From Ecdyonurus torrentis (lineage: Eukaryota > Arthropoda > Insecta > Ephemeroptera > Heptageniidae), in NCBI GenBank assembly GCA_949318235.1, contig OX439131.1, positions 24,424,403 to 24,488,402 on the forward strand: DNA of 64,000 bases, read 5' to 3'. How positions within the stretch are numbered: position 1 is the stretch's first letter; each line of letters begins with the position of its first letter. Positions 1 to 14,112 of the stretch are shown here, piece after piece. The translations under genes were made by a program, and so were the position numbers. Under the pieces are notes generated by a model that ran no database searches, was not told the origin of the DNA, and saw nothing but the letters and a program-made list of their open reading frames with translations.

Positions 1-337
1 ATAAATAAAAACCATTAAAGCATATGAGACAAATCTATATACTATAAAATGTCCTAAATTATACAGTATATTATATATTATAGTGCTCACATCAAATATA
101 AAATTTGGCAAATTTTCATGTTGTTTTGTATATGTTAAAAGTGTTGTATCTAACTATTTATGTATTGGCATATATTTATGGCCCAGGTTCATGTAATAAG
201 GGTTGGAACAGCCCTGCGCCCTGCGTATAAGTCACGCTTAATTTAAGCGTGACTTATACGCAGGGCGCAGGGCTCCGCTTAATTTAAATAAAGATATGTA
301 TGTATGTATACTACAATATATCATTATTATTACATTT
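1..337. other. AT-rich non-coding sequence
   Basis: No open frame or recognisable gene is visible. The only structure is the perfect palindrome at 211-273, listed separately. Confidence 0.6.
211..273. repeat. Perfect 63-bp palindrome (31-bp arms, 1-nt spacer)
   Basis: Arms 211-241 and 243-273 are exact reverse complements around a single T at 242. The outer parts are GC-rich (GCCCTGCGCCCTGCG) in a very AT-rich setting. The arms would form a near-loopless hairpin or cruciform. It may be the fused ends of a transposon whose interior was deleted. No family could be assigned. Confidence 0.95.
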
Positions 338-1062
338 ATATAGTTTCAGGCAACTTCACATAATCATATAATATATAGCACTTGTCACTGGCAAGGGTCA
401 TCATTAGTTTTATGTTAATTTTGGCTGGTATAGGGCTTACCATGTCAAATCTAGATTTTTAATTATTTTTTAATTTCTTACTTCAGAATTATTAAAACAC
501 GTTCAATCACACATCATATATAAAGTAAAAACCATAACTCCAAAAGTATATTTAGGACGTCAACGAGCCCCAGTAAAAGGAGCAAGGTGAAAATGTGCGA
601 AAAGTTGACTCCCTAAATGAGGTTCTGGGTTCCGCCAGAAATTTCAGTTTCTCAAAGCTGAATTTCCAAAATATGGATCGAAATGTCATTTTATTTATTT
701 ATTACCATATAATTGAAAGGTCGACAGTGAGAAACTGAAATTTCTAGGGGAACCCAGACCCTTCATCATTTGTAGTCAACTTTGAGCACAGTTTTCACCC
801 CGTTCCTTTCCCTGCTGGGGCTCATTTACGTCCTAAATACTTTTTGAGTTGTGCTTTTTACTTTATGATAATGCGCGATTATAAATGTAATTTAATAGTT
901 CTGAAGCGAGAAATTAAAAAATTAAAACCCTCAATTTAACATGGTAAGCCCTACATAACCAGGCCAAATTTTTAACATAAAACTATATATTATAGTGATG
1001 ACCTTTGCCAATGCTGTGTTGAGTATGTGTTCTTGTGCGAAGTTGTCTCTGATAACTATAAA
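338..1062. mobile_element. Foldback element, about 320-bp imperfect inverted arms
   Basis: The left arm (about 338-660) aligns along its length with the reverse complement of about 723-1062. Shared landmarks include GGGCTTACCATGT, TTTAGGACGT, GAGCCCCAG and GAAATTTCAGTTTCTCA. The arms differ at many positions and carry small indels, so the insertion is old. The 60-bp centre is AT-rich. No coding capacity and no clear target-site duplication are seen. A transcript through it would fold into a long imperfect double-stranded RNA. Confidence 0.85.
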
Positions 1063-3563
1063 AATTATACGTCTGAACGTCTGTAATAATTATTTTCTAT
1101 ATCTGAAAACTTTAAAATATATATTGTGAATATTTTTATCAACCTATATCAGAACATATTATGCACATGATGTCATGCAGACATGATAAAATAAATGTAA
1201 CTATGTACATAATATAAAGTGCGCGTATATAAAGTTGTAAAGCATAATTGTTCAATTTTTAATAAATTATGATACGTGATCAATTTTATAAATTTATTGT
1301 GTATTTATTATATACTGGCGCTTAAGGCACACGAAAATGTATAGCTTTTTCTTTAATTTCATTTTTTTCATATCATATATAAAATATGAAACTTATTCGA
1401 GTAATATAATAATATTATTAATATTATAATTATATAATTGGAGAAGAAATCGCATTTTCTAAATTTGATCCAGAAATGTTGTCAATAATAACATCTTTAT
1501 ACTATATAGTAAAACACATTACACCGTGTCATGTACTAATGTCATTTATGTCATGTACGTATAACACCTATATATAATAATCAATAATAAACTTTTACAT
1601 AAAGTCAATATTTCTTAGTATATTTCAGTCACTTGAAATCCCTGGTCAAAGTCGATCTCAATCACTGTAGTGTTTTTCGAGCAACATGTGAGCAAAAATA
1701 TGAGCAACATGTATTTTACAAAAATATAATAAATAATAGTTTTATTTGCCAAATTACAATGCTATATAATAAATTTCCTATACCCTGTTATAAAATTAAT
1801 CTGATATTTCGATTTACTTATTGATAAATTTACTATCAACATGACAATGAAATCAAAACTTTTTTTTCTTATATACGTCACAAAGAAACATTTCTCTGAA
1901 ATAATAATAATAATACTAATGTAATTATATCCATGATTAAAAAAAACTGTTATTCCAATAACGCTTTATTATTCCAAATACTTTAACTATTTAATATTAA
2001 AAAATTTAGAAGAAATAAAAGTGTTTAGTTTAGTTGTCACCGTACCAGTTCAAGACAGATTACTCGGCTCAACGCTGTAAATCCCGTGTAATGAGGACTT
2101 GCTCATAATACATAAAGATATAGGCATGCCGCAATCGCCTCTCTCTCTCTCGCTCTTCACAAAGCATGTTTCCAAGTCGGTCTCTTTTGATGTTTATACA
2201 ACGCCGGTCAAACTATATGTACAGCTTACGGGATTACAGCTCGGGCTATATCACACAGGTGAATATTTCTTATGATGCTAGCGGCCATACAGTCGAACTG
2301 ACGTGAGTATATATTTGCACGTGATTACACTGCAAATGTTTCGCACATCCGCTCCTCATTACTTTTTTTTTTCTGTTTTATTATCACGATTTTTAATGTG
2401 TTCATTAAAAGAGAGGTTATACTGCTTACAAGTTTTCCCCCTCCTTTCTTTACTCTCTTATATAATATTATTATATACAACGTACTTTTAATATATTACT
2501 TAATTCGCGCAATTAATTTTTTCATTAAATTAAGACATTAAAATTTGTATGTAACTTGTAATTTTCATTACATGTGTTATTATACATTTTTAATTTCAAC
2601 AAATAACTTTTATAATATGTTTTATTTATACAACATTAACTAAAATAAATTAATGTTATATTATTTGCTTTTTCAAGTCAACTATAATTTCTTATATTAT
2701 ACTCATATAACATTTCAACATTATTATTATATACATAATTGCATACTGAATTTTTAAATTTAAATCCAAAATTTATAATTAATTAATTATATATATTTAA
2801 AAAATTATATTATTTGACATTAAGTTTTCCAACTCTTGTCCAATAAGCACTATTTTCATGATCAATTTTGAAGCATACGATCACGTACTATAAAACAAAA
2901 CAAACACTTTATACAAGTACACACTCTGTCATATAAAATTTTACTCTACTGCCTTATATACTGTATATTATAGTAGAGTAAAAAACAGAATAAAATTTAT
3001 CTATAACAGAGTATGGTACAACATTATAATCTAATACAGAAACGCAGAATATTAATGTAAAATATGATTTTCACTTTTGTCGTATGTATTATATAGGTAT
3101 ACTAAACACAATTCTCTTTTTTTCATATACATTGCATATTTATATACTACAATAAAAAATCTTATTTTTAAATCATAAATTGCATTAACGTTTATATAAA
3201 TATATTGTATACAATTACTTTATACAGCTATTAAACTATATAACGCTTCTAAAGGTGTGGCTTCAATAAATAAAATTTATTAAGACATCAACTTTTGCCA
3301 TGGTATTATAAACGATATACAAGTCTATGGAATTTGTTCTATAATGTTTTACCTCAACCCACAATTTTTTTCATATTATATCCTTCTTTTACTTCTTCCA
3401 CCAAACGACCGTTTTGTGTCAGCCAATCAAGAAAATTTTACAACATAATCTTTAAAAATAAAAACAAGTTGCTTGGATTGGATCATGGTATAAAGGCGTG
3501 ATGACTTGTCTTTTTTATATAATTTTTTCATACAGGTTATGTATATATTTTCATTTTCATTTT

Positions 3564-3565
<2 letters not shown>
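1063..3565. other. AT-rich intergenic sequence
   Basis: Short open frames here (for example 1633-1824 and 2303-2491) have no recognisable domain and look like chance frames. A small imperfect inverted repeat lies at 2924-3011, with CTCTGT ends and TACTCTACT/AGTAGAGTA inner arms. A slightly GC-richer patch lies at about 2050-2260. Nothing else was recognised. Confidence 0.5.

Positions 3566-3595
<30 letters not shown>
3566..3595. repeat. Poly-T tract (30 nt)
   Basis: Uninterrupted run of about 30 T, preceded by three TTTTCA units. Confidence 0.9.
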
Positions 3596-3601
<6 letters not shown>

Positions 3602-3823
3602 GTATTATAGCACCCCGCCGGGCTCAGTGGTGATGATGGTTTTTCTTTAGAGAGAATTTTGATCATAGAGGAATGATCATATAGTTGGTTTTGATGGTCA
3701 GAGGAAAAAAAGAAGAAAAAAATCTACATTTGTTATCCCGTCAGAAACGATGAGAACAAAAAAGAGAAGGAGAGGAAGAAAATTTTATACCAATTAGGCA
3801 TCCTTGATATAAAAAAGAGAAAG

Positions 3824-3982
<159 letters not shown>

Positions 3983-6139
3983 AGTATAATATAAGGTGTG
4001 AGGTTGAAAACCTGCACACTCTATTACATTGGGTAAAAAAACCTATAGGAGTTCAAAATATAATAATAAAGACATCAACTTTATATTTTGCTTTGTTTTT
4101 TTCTGCCATGAAAATATATGCGTGCTCAATTATTTTATCTAACTTTATATATCACTCTCAACTCAATCTCTTATGTTTCTCATTTCTATTTATATGAAGG
4201 TAGGTAATTTATTCCAAACAAATTCCAACTATATAGAATTTTTAAGTTAAAATATTTTTTTATAATATGGTCAAATATTATATATTTTAGAAATTATACA
4301 AGAAAACGAAAAAACTAACGAGATTGAGTATTAAAAAATATGGAATACTTTATGTATAGCATCCAAATGACAACAGGAAAAATCACTAATGGTAAAACAT
4401 TAATTTTAGGTGAATTTATATATATAAACAAGAAACATATAACTATATTTATATAGTTTCTTTTAGGCGCACACAAAAATAAAAATACTAATATACAGAG
4501 AGATAAACGGAATTGTTTTATTTCGACGCCAAATTGCTTTGGTATAAAAACAGTTCATGATAAATTTATCTTGTTTTAGGGAGTGGTTCTCATACTCTCC
4601 ATCTCTGTTATGAAGTGACAAATGAGATTTAATTGCACGAGAAAAGCAAAAATGTTTATATTAAAAATAGTATATAGTAATTGAATCGAAGCCTATTACA
4701 TTATTTGTAGGCGAGATAGAAATGAATAAACATATTTTGAATTTTGAATTTTTTGAATTAAATTAAAATTAAAAAATCGTCTTTGCATAATAGTGTTTGT
4801 ATAGGCTTTGATTTGAACAAATTATTTATATTTTTACACTTATTTTTACAAATTTAAGAAGAACAAAATAAAAATTGTTTTATATTATAAAGTATATTTT
4901 TTAGTATATTATTTTCACCCACGTCAGAAACATTACATTTTTTTTTCAGTTAAGATCATGGCGCACTGTTCTGTGACTGCACTTTTTGAAAGCTTTATGT
5001 AATATTTTGACCTATAGAAAAATCAAATTTATGTAAATTGTATATATTTTTACCAGTTTTACCTTATTTCTGATATGATGAGATCATGAGATCAATTTAA
5101 TATTTACCTGTGACTTGTGATATTACATGCAGCCCCATGCAGGCAAAGTAAAAAAAAAAAAAAAAAAAAAAATCTAAAATATGACAATAAATGAAAAAAA
5201 CAAACAATAATTGCTTTATTTACAGACGTATACGTATATGTAATGTTATATAGTATACATAGGTAATAGCAAAATAATAATATATTATACATAAAGAATA
5301 AAGATGACTATGGCTTATATGTTTATATATAATTATTAATTACATAAGCTCAATACAATAATTGCCTGCTATTAAATGTACATTTTATGCAGTACTGTAT
5401 ACAGTGTACGTAGGAGGTATGTCACAATTTATGAGAAACAGATTTGTTTAAAGTTTATTTCGCAACAAGCAAAATTACGCTTCTATATATTCAATAGATT
5501 CATTGTCTTTCTTTATCTTTGCATAGTTTTATTTATTATTATTGTATTTGTGCTTATCTGTCAATTATATATACACGCTATACAATGTGGGTGTAATATA
5601 TGTTAGTGGTAATTAAAAAAAAAAAAAAAAAAAAAAAACTATGTACGACATATATTTTTTAATAACGACAACTCAACAAATACTTCAATATAAATACATA
5701 TAGCAATTAATCTGAGAAAAGAAGGAATACTGCACATATTATCCTTAATAAAATAACCTACATAGCCTATATGTATGTAATATTTAAGATTTGGTTAAGA
5801 TTATTCTGTTTAAAAATTTATTAGAGCAAGTTTCCTTTAAAATAATTATTGTTTATTCCTTTAAAAAATTATATTACATGCGGCAACGCTTAAAAAAAGT
5901 TAAGAGTTCAATGTTTTATGTCTTTATTTCTTAAATTATAGCCTCTTGTATTTGGCACCTCACGTAGTCAATCTTTGAATATAATCGAAGTAAAAAAATA
6001 ATATAACTATAGACTTTTATATACATTACAAAAAAAAATTATTGGACAGAGTAAAAAATTATAGCTTCAAAATGAAAAATCGTTACAAGATTGTACGTCT
6101 TAACAATGGGTCTCTAGGAAAATTTATTCCAAGATAGTA
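3983..6139. other. AT-rich intergenic sequence
   Basis: No gene recognised. Contains poly-A tracts at about 5150-5171 and 5618-5638. Open frames at 5104-5292 and 5376-5606 are low-complexity and show no domain. Confidence 0.5.
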
Positions 6140-6410
6140 AGATAGAAGGTTTTCTTATACTTCTTCTTCTCTCTCCCCGCCCACCTCCCTCCGCAACAAC
6201 TGGCTCCAGAATAAAGACGTCGAAGCTGTCAGCATTTTTTTCTCTCTCGCCTTGCCAACCTTGCTTGGTTGCTTGCTCCTCGACTAAAAAGCGAGCTAAA
6301 TCCCCCGCGGCTCTTGAGGCCGCACGATATCACCGTGCGCTGCTGCCGCGCTCATTCTATCTGCCCTTTTCCTTGCGTTTGCGTTCGTTCATATCTCCTG
6401 CTGTTATTAT
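6140..6410. other. GC-elevated island, possible promoter or exon
   Basis: A pyrimidine-rich stretch (CTCCCCGCCCACCTCC at about 6173) leads into CpG-containing sequence ending near GCTGCTGCCGCGCTC. Base composition differs sharply from both flanks. The open frame at 6269-6457 shows no known domain and no convincing splice sites. It could be a promoter or an untranslated exon. No assignment. Confidence 0.25.
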
Positions 6411-7872
6411 GGGTAAAAAAATTAAGTCTTAAAAATTTCTTGAACAACAATGTATGAAATATAACTATATTAGCTTGGAAATCTTCCGCAATAATTCAAA
6501 TTTTTAAATAAATGTTGAGGCAATTTATTTATGTTTACAAAAATATTAAAAATCATAGCTCACAATTAAAATACATGCTTCCTCATTTTATGTCAAATAT
6601 GTCTCTGTCAGGTGATGAAAATATTTTGAGAATAAATTTATGTAACTTGAGGATTGTGTAAAAATTTGGCAAAAGTCTAAATAATTATTGTTGGTGTGAA
6701 GATTGTTGAAAAATTACGTATTGTGTTTTAGGAAATATAGAGATAAAGACAAAAGATAAAGAAGAAAGTATCAACATATCATAAAGAATATCACGTAGCA
6801 CGTACGATATAGAGAATAGATGTAATGTAAAAAAAAAAAATTAAATCACTTTACAGCTGTGGAATACTCAAACTCAAAGTTTGAAAGAGCACTCAAACAC
6901 TGAATGTCCATTTAATTAAAAAAAAAAAAACAAAAAAAAAAAAACGACTGCTTGATTTCAAAATGATGCTTTGAATAATTTCACATACACATAATGGCTC
7001 ACGTCCCCAATCATCGATTGGTATAGTTGAATCGAAATTCTCACCTAGCTCTCTTCCTTTCTCAATCGAATAATATATTATGTGGTATATTGTATGAATG
7101 TAATACAACACTAATAATAATAATAATAAATGTATGAAATGCTTCAAAACAATACATGAGCATCTTTTACTATACAGAGTGACTATGTATGTGTAAAAAC
7201 AAAAACAAAAAGTATCTAAAATAAAATTTCATTTATGTATTATTGTCAAAAACTAAGCATTGCATTATTAGTGCCCCTGTGTAGATGCACTTCAGTTTCC
7301 CGCATTACATGCACGTTCGAATGGTTGCATACTTCCTCTTGTGGCAGGCTTGAAATCCAATATGTCTGTTACATATAATTATTTAAAATTTAATTAATAA
7401 CAATAAATTTGATTTTGCTTTCTATATGGCAACTTTGTTTCCCCCTCATTATTATAAATATTATTATTGTATAGCTAGATCCTGATGATATGTATATATA
7501 TAATAATAATTAATGATGAAAAATACAAGCTACATATTATAATAATATCGTGGTATATAATAGTATCGTGGTCAGTATACTATAGTCGAAGTTTCCTTTG
7601 TAATTAAATTAAAACATGTAAATATATATGTTAATAAGAATATAATTATTTATATTTTTTCTAAAACAATGTATATGCGACGTACGTAGTACGTACAGAC
7701 ACATGCATGTAAAGTCCAGTTTGAAGAATAATTGATAAATCGATACACATATTATTGTGAATAACATTCTAATTGTTTCAATTTTGCTTGCATTTCACGA
7801 ACTATATTTAAATGAGAGTGTTATGTTCAATTAAAAATATATAAACTTTGAATAGAAATTTTGTTTCATGTA
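6411..7872. other. AT-rich intergenic sequence
   Basis: No gene or structured element recognised apart from short A-runs near 6829 and 6919-6942. Confidence 0.5.
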
Positions 7873-8157
7873 CACCTCTGGCCAAAGGTTTAGGAAAAGG
7901 GCAGCGGCGCCGGCCGCAGCGTTTTCTCATAAAGATACAGTCCATGCCACCTAAGGATGTTTGCGATTAATCGAAATCGAGCCACGAGCCAATAGACGTT
8001 CAAGCGCTCAAGGTCACGAGGAGGTGGGGTAATGTTAACTAAATGAAGAGTTTTTAGGCGCTCTCTCATTGGTCACATCCTTAGGTGGCGCGAACTGTAG
8101 CATAGGGTCGTTGCGGGTTGCCTTTACAAATCGTTCTCAAACTTTTGGCCAGAGCTG
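7873..8157. mobile_element. Tc1/mariner-type MITE, 285 bp
   Basis: The ends form an imperfect terminal inverted repeat: CACCTCTGGCCAAAGGTTT on the left and CAGCTCTGGCCAAAAGTTT read inward from the right. Both ends are flanked by TA (7871-7872 and 8158-8159), the expected Tc1/mariner target duplication. A second, perfect 15-bp inverted repeat (GCCACCTAAGGATGT at 7946-7960, complement at 8075-8089) is nested inside. There is no transposase frame, so it is non-autonomous. It carries one TCAAGGTCA at 8008-8016. Confidence 0.85.
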
Positions 8158-8640
8158 TACAGTAAAAAGTAAAATATAATACATAATAATATAAGTTTAT
8201 CAGTTGACTCTCTGTATAATAAATACAATAATAATAATGCTGCGTGGAAAGGTGTAATTTCTTAATTATAAATTTATACAATAAACTCTATGCCTTATAG
8301 CTTATGGTAATTAACTATAATTATGAAAATCTTCATAAAAAATGCATTTTATAAAACGCGATAAAAAATTACATTATAAAAACCAGGCAACTGTATACTG
8401 TTATATAAAACTTGTAATATTTTATATATTATTATATTATCATTGACCTCACCTGCCTTTTTTCCTTCCATTAACTGTTGAACGCCTGTTATATTTTTCA
8501 ATTTACATCCCATTACTTGTTCACGCATTATAGTTCAAGTAAACGTAAAACAATATAATTATTATGCTAATAAAACGTCCTCTTTATTAATTACATCATA
8601 GTCAACTATGAGTTATATCATAGTATAAGTATAAGTAATA
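8158..8640. other. AT-rich intergenic sequence
   Basis: No gene recognised. The last part (about 8600-8636) is made of CATAG/CTATG and TATAAG units that form the palindromic surroundings of the element beginning at 8641. Confidence 0.5.
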
Positions 8641-9989
8641 CACTGCTAAAAATTTCCTGAAAGTTCAGCAATTTTTCAGCAAAAATTTGCTGAAAATTTT
8701 CAGCACGCTTGCTTACGCAGACTATAAGCCAAATTTCGCTGAAATCTATAGTCAGCAAAGCTTCCTGACTTTTTTCCTGAAAATTCAGCACCCCCTACTC
8801 AAGGTCAAGTGTCACGTGATACTTTAAAGACGTTCTCATTGGAGGGTAGGTCGTGGATGTCAGGATGGCCGTTATGAGGGGTAGAAAAAGAGAAAGCTTG
8901 AGAGCTGCAAAGGCAATACGACAAACAAGAAGTTTATTTTATGTTATGTTTTCAAAATTATTTATTGGTTTGAAGTTATTAATTATTTAGGTAGTCGTGT
9001 AGTGAGTGGCTAAGTTATGAATTATGAGTTATGAAGTTATGTTATGAATGTACTTTTATACATAATTACGTATCAGTGCTAAATGGAAAACAAAAAGTTT
9101 CAAACATTCTCGACATCGGCTGCAAATATTGTTCCGCCATTTATTTAAGAGGTATGTAATAAAATTAAATAAAAATTTAAAACAGGCTTATTAAATAATA
9201 TAACAAATATCAGTTTTATAATTGCCTAAGTTTTATTTCTAAATAAAAATTTAAATTTCACTTGATACCGGTATTACTTTTTTTCTAAAACATAAAATTT
9301 TTATTTAGAGTTCTGCATTTCGTGTGCTGTTGAGTGGAGACGATGCCACCGCGAGGACGAGAGAGAGAGAGAGAGAGCGCGAGCAAGCACAACACTCCTC
9401 ACCAAATTTGTTGCCCGTTCTATGCAGAAAGTGATATTAAATTTAAATATAAAACTCTTATTACATACTTTTACCAGTCACTTACTAGTTTATTTAAAGT
9501 GCAAATTCTGTTTACGATTATTTACATAATTTTATTAATAAAAATATTTGTCGTATATAAATCTAGAGAATGTTCGTTTTATCCTATCCTCTTTTCCTAA
9601 ATATTAAATAATTTTTTATTACGATTTATTTACTTAGCGACAAGTATCAAAAAGTTTTTATGTTATATAATTCTTTGTATTTTATAGATGTATTTTATAG
9701 CACAATATTATAAACCAATAAAAAAAGTATATTGTCAGGAAAAAAGGATGAATATAATTTTAAGGAAAAAAATGAAACCTAAGGTCCATTTGCTTATATA
9801 AATATCAGCTTATTTGCTGAAATGTCAGCCAGAGAACTTGATAAACTTTCAGCAAGCTTGCTGACTCGTCAGCAAGCGCGCTGACTTTGATTTTCAGCCT
9901 TGCTGAAATTTCAGCAACGCGTAAGCAAAATTCCTGACGTAAAATTGCAGCCAATTTCCTGAAAATTCGAGGCCAAATTTTTAGCAGTG
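8641..9989. mobile_element. Non-autonomous DNA transposon, 1349 bp, CACTGCTAAAAATTT ends
   Basis: The two ends are inverted copies of CACTGCTAAAAATTT. Behind each end lie about 150-200 bp crowded with subterminal motifs (TTTCAGCA, TTGCTGAAA, TTCCTGA in both orientations), the arrangement usually bound by a transposase. TA flanks both ends (8639-8640, 9990-9991). The interior is unlike the ends. It has a basic 41-aa open frame at 8865-8990 and a (GA)-containing stretch near 9355, neither recognisable as transposase. The family is unassigned. TCAAGGTCA occurs at 8799-8807. Confidence 0.8.
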
Positions 9990-11744
9990 TATACTTATAC
10001 TATGGTTATATCAAATTTTGTTATATTTGAACGTTATATAGTTATAAATTTAGGAGTATAGACTGGCGGGATAGTCACATACGCGTTTTACGTTTGATTT
10101 TATGGCACTAATGCATCGTGTAATATATACGTACTATATGATTTAATTATTTAAATTTTTGATATTTACTTCACTGAAATTACTCTCTAAATATTCTCTC
10201 AGAAAAATAAAAAGATTATCGTTTCAATGTAAGTTTTATAATTTTTAAAGATTAATTCTTTAATGCCATGCATGACTATCTCAGTAAGTGTCACCTCGGA
10301 CCTCGGTAAGGGCTTTCAGTATGTTAATAACCATCCGGGCATGCAAACCCAATTTTAAAAATATATCCATGATGAAAAAGCACTATAAAAAGTATTTCCC
10401 TGAATATCTATTATCTATGAAAAGTGACCCATGCATCCTTACCTCAAGAGGTATAGGACCAAATTTTTATACTTTATATTATCATAATATGCTTCAAATT
10501 AAAAAATTATGCACTGCATGAATCACTAGTGCCTTATTTTAAACCTTTTGAAAGAGCTAATATATAGAACACTCCGTTTAGTGCAAATTTCACGTAATTT
10601 TGACAGAATCAATATAAAGATTTAAGCTCAAAATAAAATGCTATATAATTGAACAAACTATATATGAACCGACTATATACCCCGTGTCCTCCACTCAATA
10701 TATGGTAAATTTATAATTTTGAACGAGTCATATATATTCTAGTATCAACTATTATTTTTTTTATAATAGAGAAACTTGTGCAAAAATTTAATAAAATTGA
10801 ACGCGTTAACACGACTGATTGCCTTAAAGGATTTAAAATAATATGAAGTTGCTTATATACACACACCTCTTTTTGTATCAACATAATATAAAGTATACTT
10901 GTCTTAATGTTAAATCTTATATATGTTAAAATGTTCACGACCACGACTGCATTTTTATACACTGAATATTAAATTAGTTCTTTTGCGACACTACACAATC
11001 CTTTAAGTTTTTTTTTTTTTTTTTTTTTTCCTGTCTATATACATATTTAAATGATGCCATATATGCGCATGCACATATGAAAAGTTCAGCAACTCAATGT
11101 TATATTATACACATTAACATATACTTTTGCACGAAGATATGAAGATAATATAATAATCAGTATACTATTTCAAAACATTGATCATTGTTTTTGTTTGGCT
11201 GAAATTGTAACATACGACAGTGTAAATTTATATATATAGATTTTTAACTATTATTATTATTTTTTTTTCTGTATATATTTCCTTAAATTTATCACGAAAT
11301 AATTTAAATGTCGTCGTTGTATAATATATATAATTATTTTAAAAAAAATCATTTTAAAAAAGCATAATACGAATACATATTGAACGGGATATAAAAACAG
11401 GAGGTTAAAATTTGTGCATTTTTAATGTCCAAAATTATTTAAAGAACAATAAAATATTGAAAAATAATATAATTTAAATTTATGAAAGTTTTATATTTCG
11501 AGCGAATCAACATATTGTATATAAATATGTTATAATATAATAATACACGAATTATACTTTATTTATTTGCAAAATACTTTATCTATGGTTCAATGTTATA
11601 CATGAAGTATAAAGTTGTATTATATACGAGAAACAAACTGATAAAAATGTTATGTTACTTTGAAAGTGGACTACATTTAAAAACCCTTAAGACAAGTTTT
11701 ATGTTCTTTTGCTGTTAGTCAGTATTATGCTTTTGCTTTGCATT

Positions 11745-11782
<38 letters not shown>

Positions 11783-12955
11783 CTTGTATTCTGTATAGCA
11801 TCTTAATAAAGAAGAAAAATCTCTTTACAAGTCGCGACGTTTTAATTTGGTTCAATAACTTAGCTCGTACTTATATAAAGCGGCATTTTATATAATATGT
11901 ATATAGTATATAATATACAGTCAGTATATATATATAGTTTAAACATAAAATAAGTCGATAAGTCTTGTAAAATGCGTTGATTGGTTTTCTGGCCTTGGGT
12001 AATAGACACTCTTGGTAAAGAGAAAACGAGAAAGACTACAGGCGCCACAGTATGTATACTATATTTAAAAAAAGAAACAAAAGTGCAAATGGAGAACACT
12101 TTAGAAAAGGGCGCGCCACAAAGCACGCCCCCGCTAAACACAAGTTAAGTGACCGCTATACAAGTTCTGTTCTGTATGTATAAACATATTAAATGTACAC
12201 TCAACCTTATTTTATTATACATAATATATTTTTTCTTTCTTTCTTTCTATAATATTCATGACAAAACAAGCTTCTATAAATGTACATTTATATATGTAGA
12301 AGTATAATCTTTAGGAAAGGTTAGTTAAGAAAGAAGACATTACATATTAATAATACTATAAATTTATAGCAGTTAAATATGTTGAATTGTTACATCTATA
12401 ATGATCAGACATTTACTGCATACGTATTTAAATTAATTATTTATTATTAGCATAAATCGTCGATAAAATAGGATTTTACTACTAAGGACTCTATGTTTTA
12501 TTATTATTATTTTAAAGAAATTCTATACATTGAATTTAATGCAGAAAATTAAATACATTACTATAAAAATATCAGCAATGCATACAAAGTTTCTATATTT
12601 TATATTATGGTAAATGCTGTAAGTGCATTTCGCATGTCGTTGTATATTATTTTTATTTTTATATAATAAGTTATTTATTAATTTATCAATATTATATACT
12701 TGTATTATAGATATATAGTTGTTTTTTTGTTATAATGGTGTACAGAATATTACCATATTATTTTTTATGCTCAATTAATTATTTGCCACACAAATTTACG
12801 GAGATTGTATTTTGTATATTTTTTAGTATAAATATGTATATACGTATAGAAAAGTAATTCAAAACTATAACATATATATAAAGTAAATTTCAACTTTTAC
12901 ATGATCAGAAAGATTATACTTTATATACCACAGATGGATGATTTGTGTAATTTGG

Positions 12956-12991
<36 letters not shown>

Positions 12992-14089
12992 CCTGACTTG
13001 ATTTGGCATTACACGGTTGCATGCAGATGTGATGAAGACCCCCCAGCTTGTATATACGTATGCTTTAATCGTCTTTTTTTCTTTTTTTATCATTATTTTC
13101 TTTAAATTTCTCCTTTATCATGGACCTAGGTCACGCTGGATCAGTATCATCAAGCACGCAGATCAGCATTTTAAGTGCACGCGCGTGCATCCAACTGCGT
13201 ATACTGCATCATCTTTGTTTATTATCATCATCATCAATATCGTCATTAAAAACAAGAGTACACGCGCTCTGTGGGGCCTATCATCTTGTACATATAATTA
13301 TGACCTTTCCATCTTGACATTATAAAACTCGATCTACTTTTATCAACTCTAATAAACAAAAGATTATCGCACGCTTATATAGTCACGACTATATATACTA
13401 TTATTATATATACATATACAAGGTATACAAAGTATTGTATAGATTACTATATTATTATACTTTTTATAATAACTCAATCTATCATAGTAATCAAGAGGAA
13501 GGAAGAGCATTATACAATATAATTTTAACTATATTATGAAGCACGCACTTTTTGATGACAGTCAGTGATTACAATCTTGGCCACCCGTTATTCTATGATA
13601 GATGCATGAATTTCAACGACACGAAGTTTTGGAAGAAAAATTAAAAATTATTTGAAATTTTGAATGTAACGTATAGTGATTATAAAGAGTAAAACAGCAA
13701 GATTATTTGTATTTTAATAAAATATTGAGTGATTTTTCCAAATGCACTGTCTAAACGCAGTTTTAAATCAAATCCATAGCATAAATACTGAATATTAATC
13801 TTACGTGCAAATATACGTTATCGAAGTAAAAAAAATAATTTATAGCTGCTAAAAAAAAAAAAAAAAAAAAAAAAAAATTAAAGCCAAATATTGAATGCGA
13901 TGAGAGAACACTGGATAATCAACGGACAACAGTTACAGTTACTGCAAGATAGCATTATACCTTTTCAGTTTTCATACATGTATGAATATTAAAACCAAAC
14001 AGGCATCTACCTTGTACATTTTTTTTCTTTTTATTAAAATTGTCCTCAAATGAAAAAAGATACACATTGATAAATAAAATATGAAATAA
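9990..14089. other. AT-rich intergenic sequence with microsatellites
   Basis: No gene recognised. Contains poly-T at about 11008-11030, (TC)n at about 11749-11779, (GA)n at 12959-12989 and poly-A at about 13850-13877. The frame at 10288-10521 (77 aa) and those at 13017-13325 show no known domain. The 13115-13215 patch is GC-richer and includes a perfect palindrome TGCACGCGCGTGCA and GACCTAGGTC. Confidence 0.5.
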
Positions 14090-14112
14090 ATTGAGGTGTC
14101 ATGAATACTATA

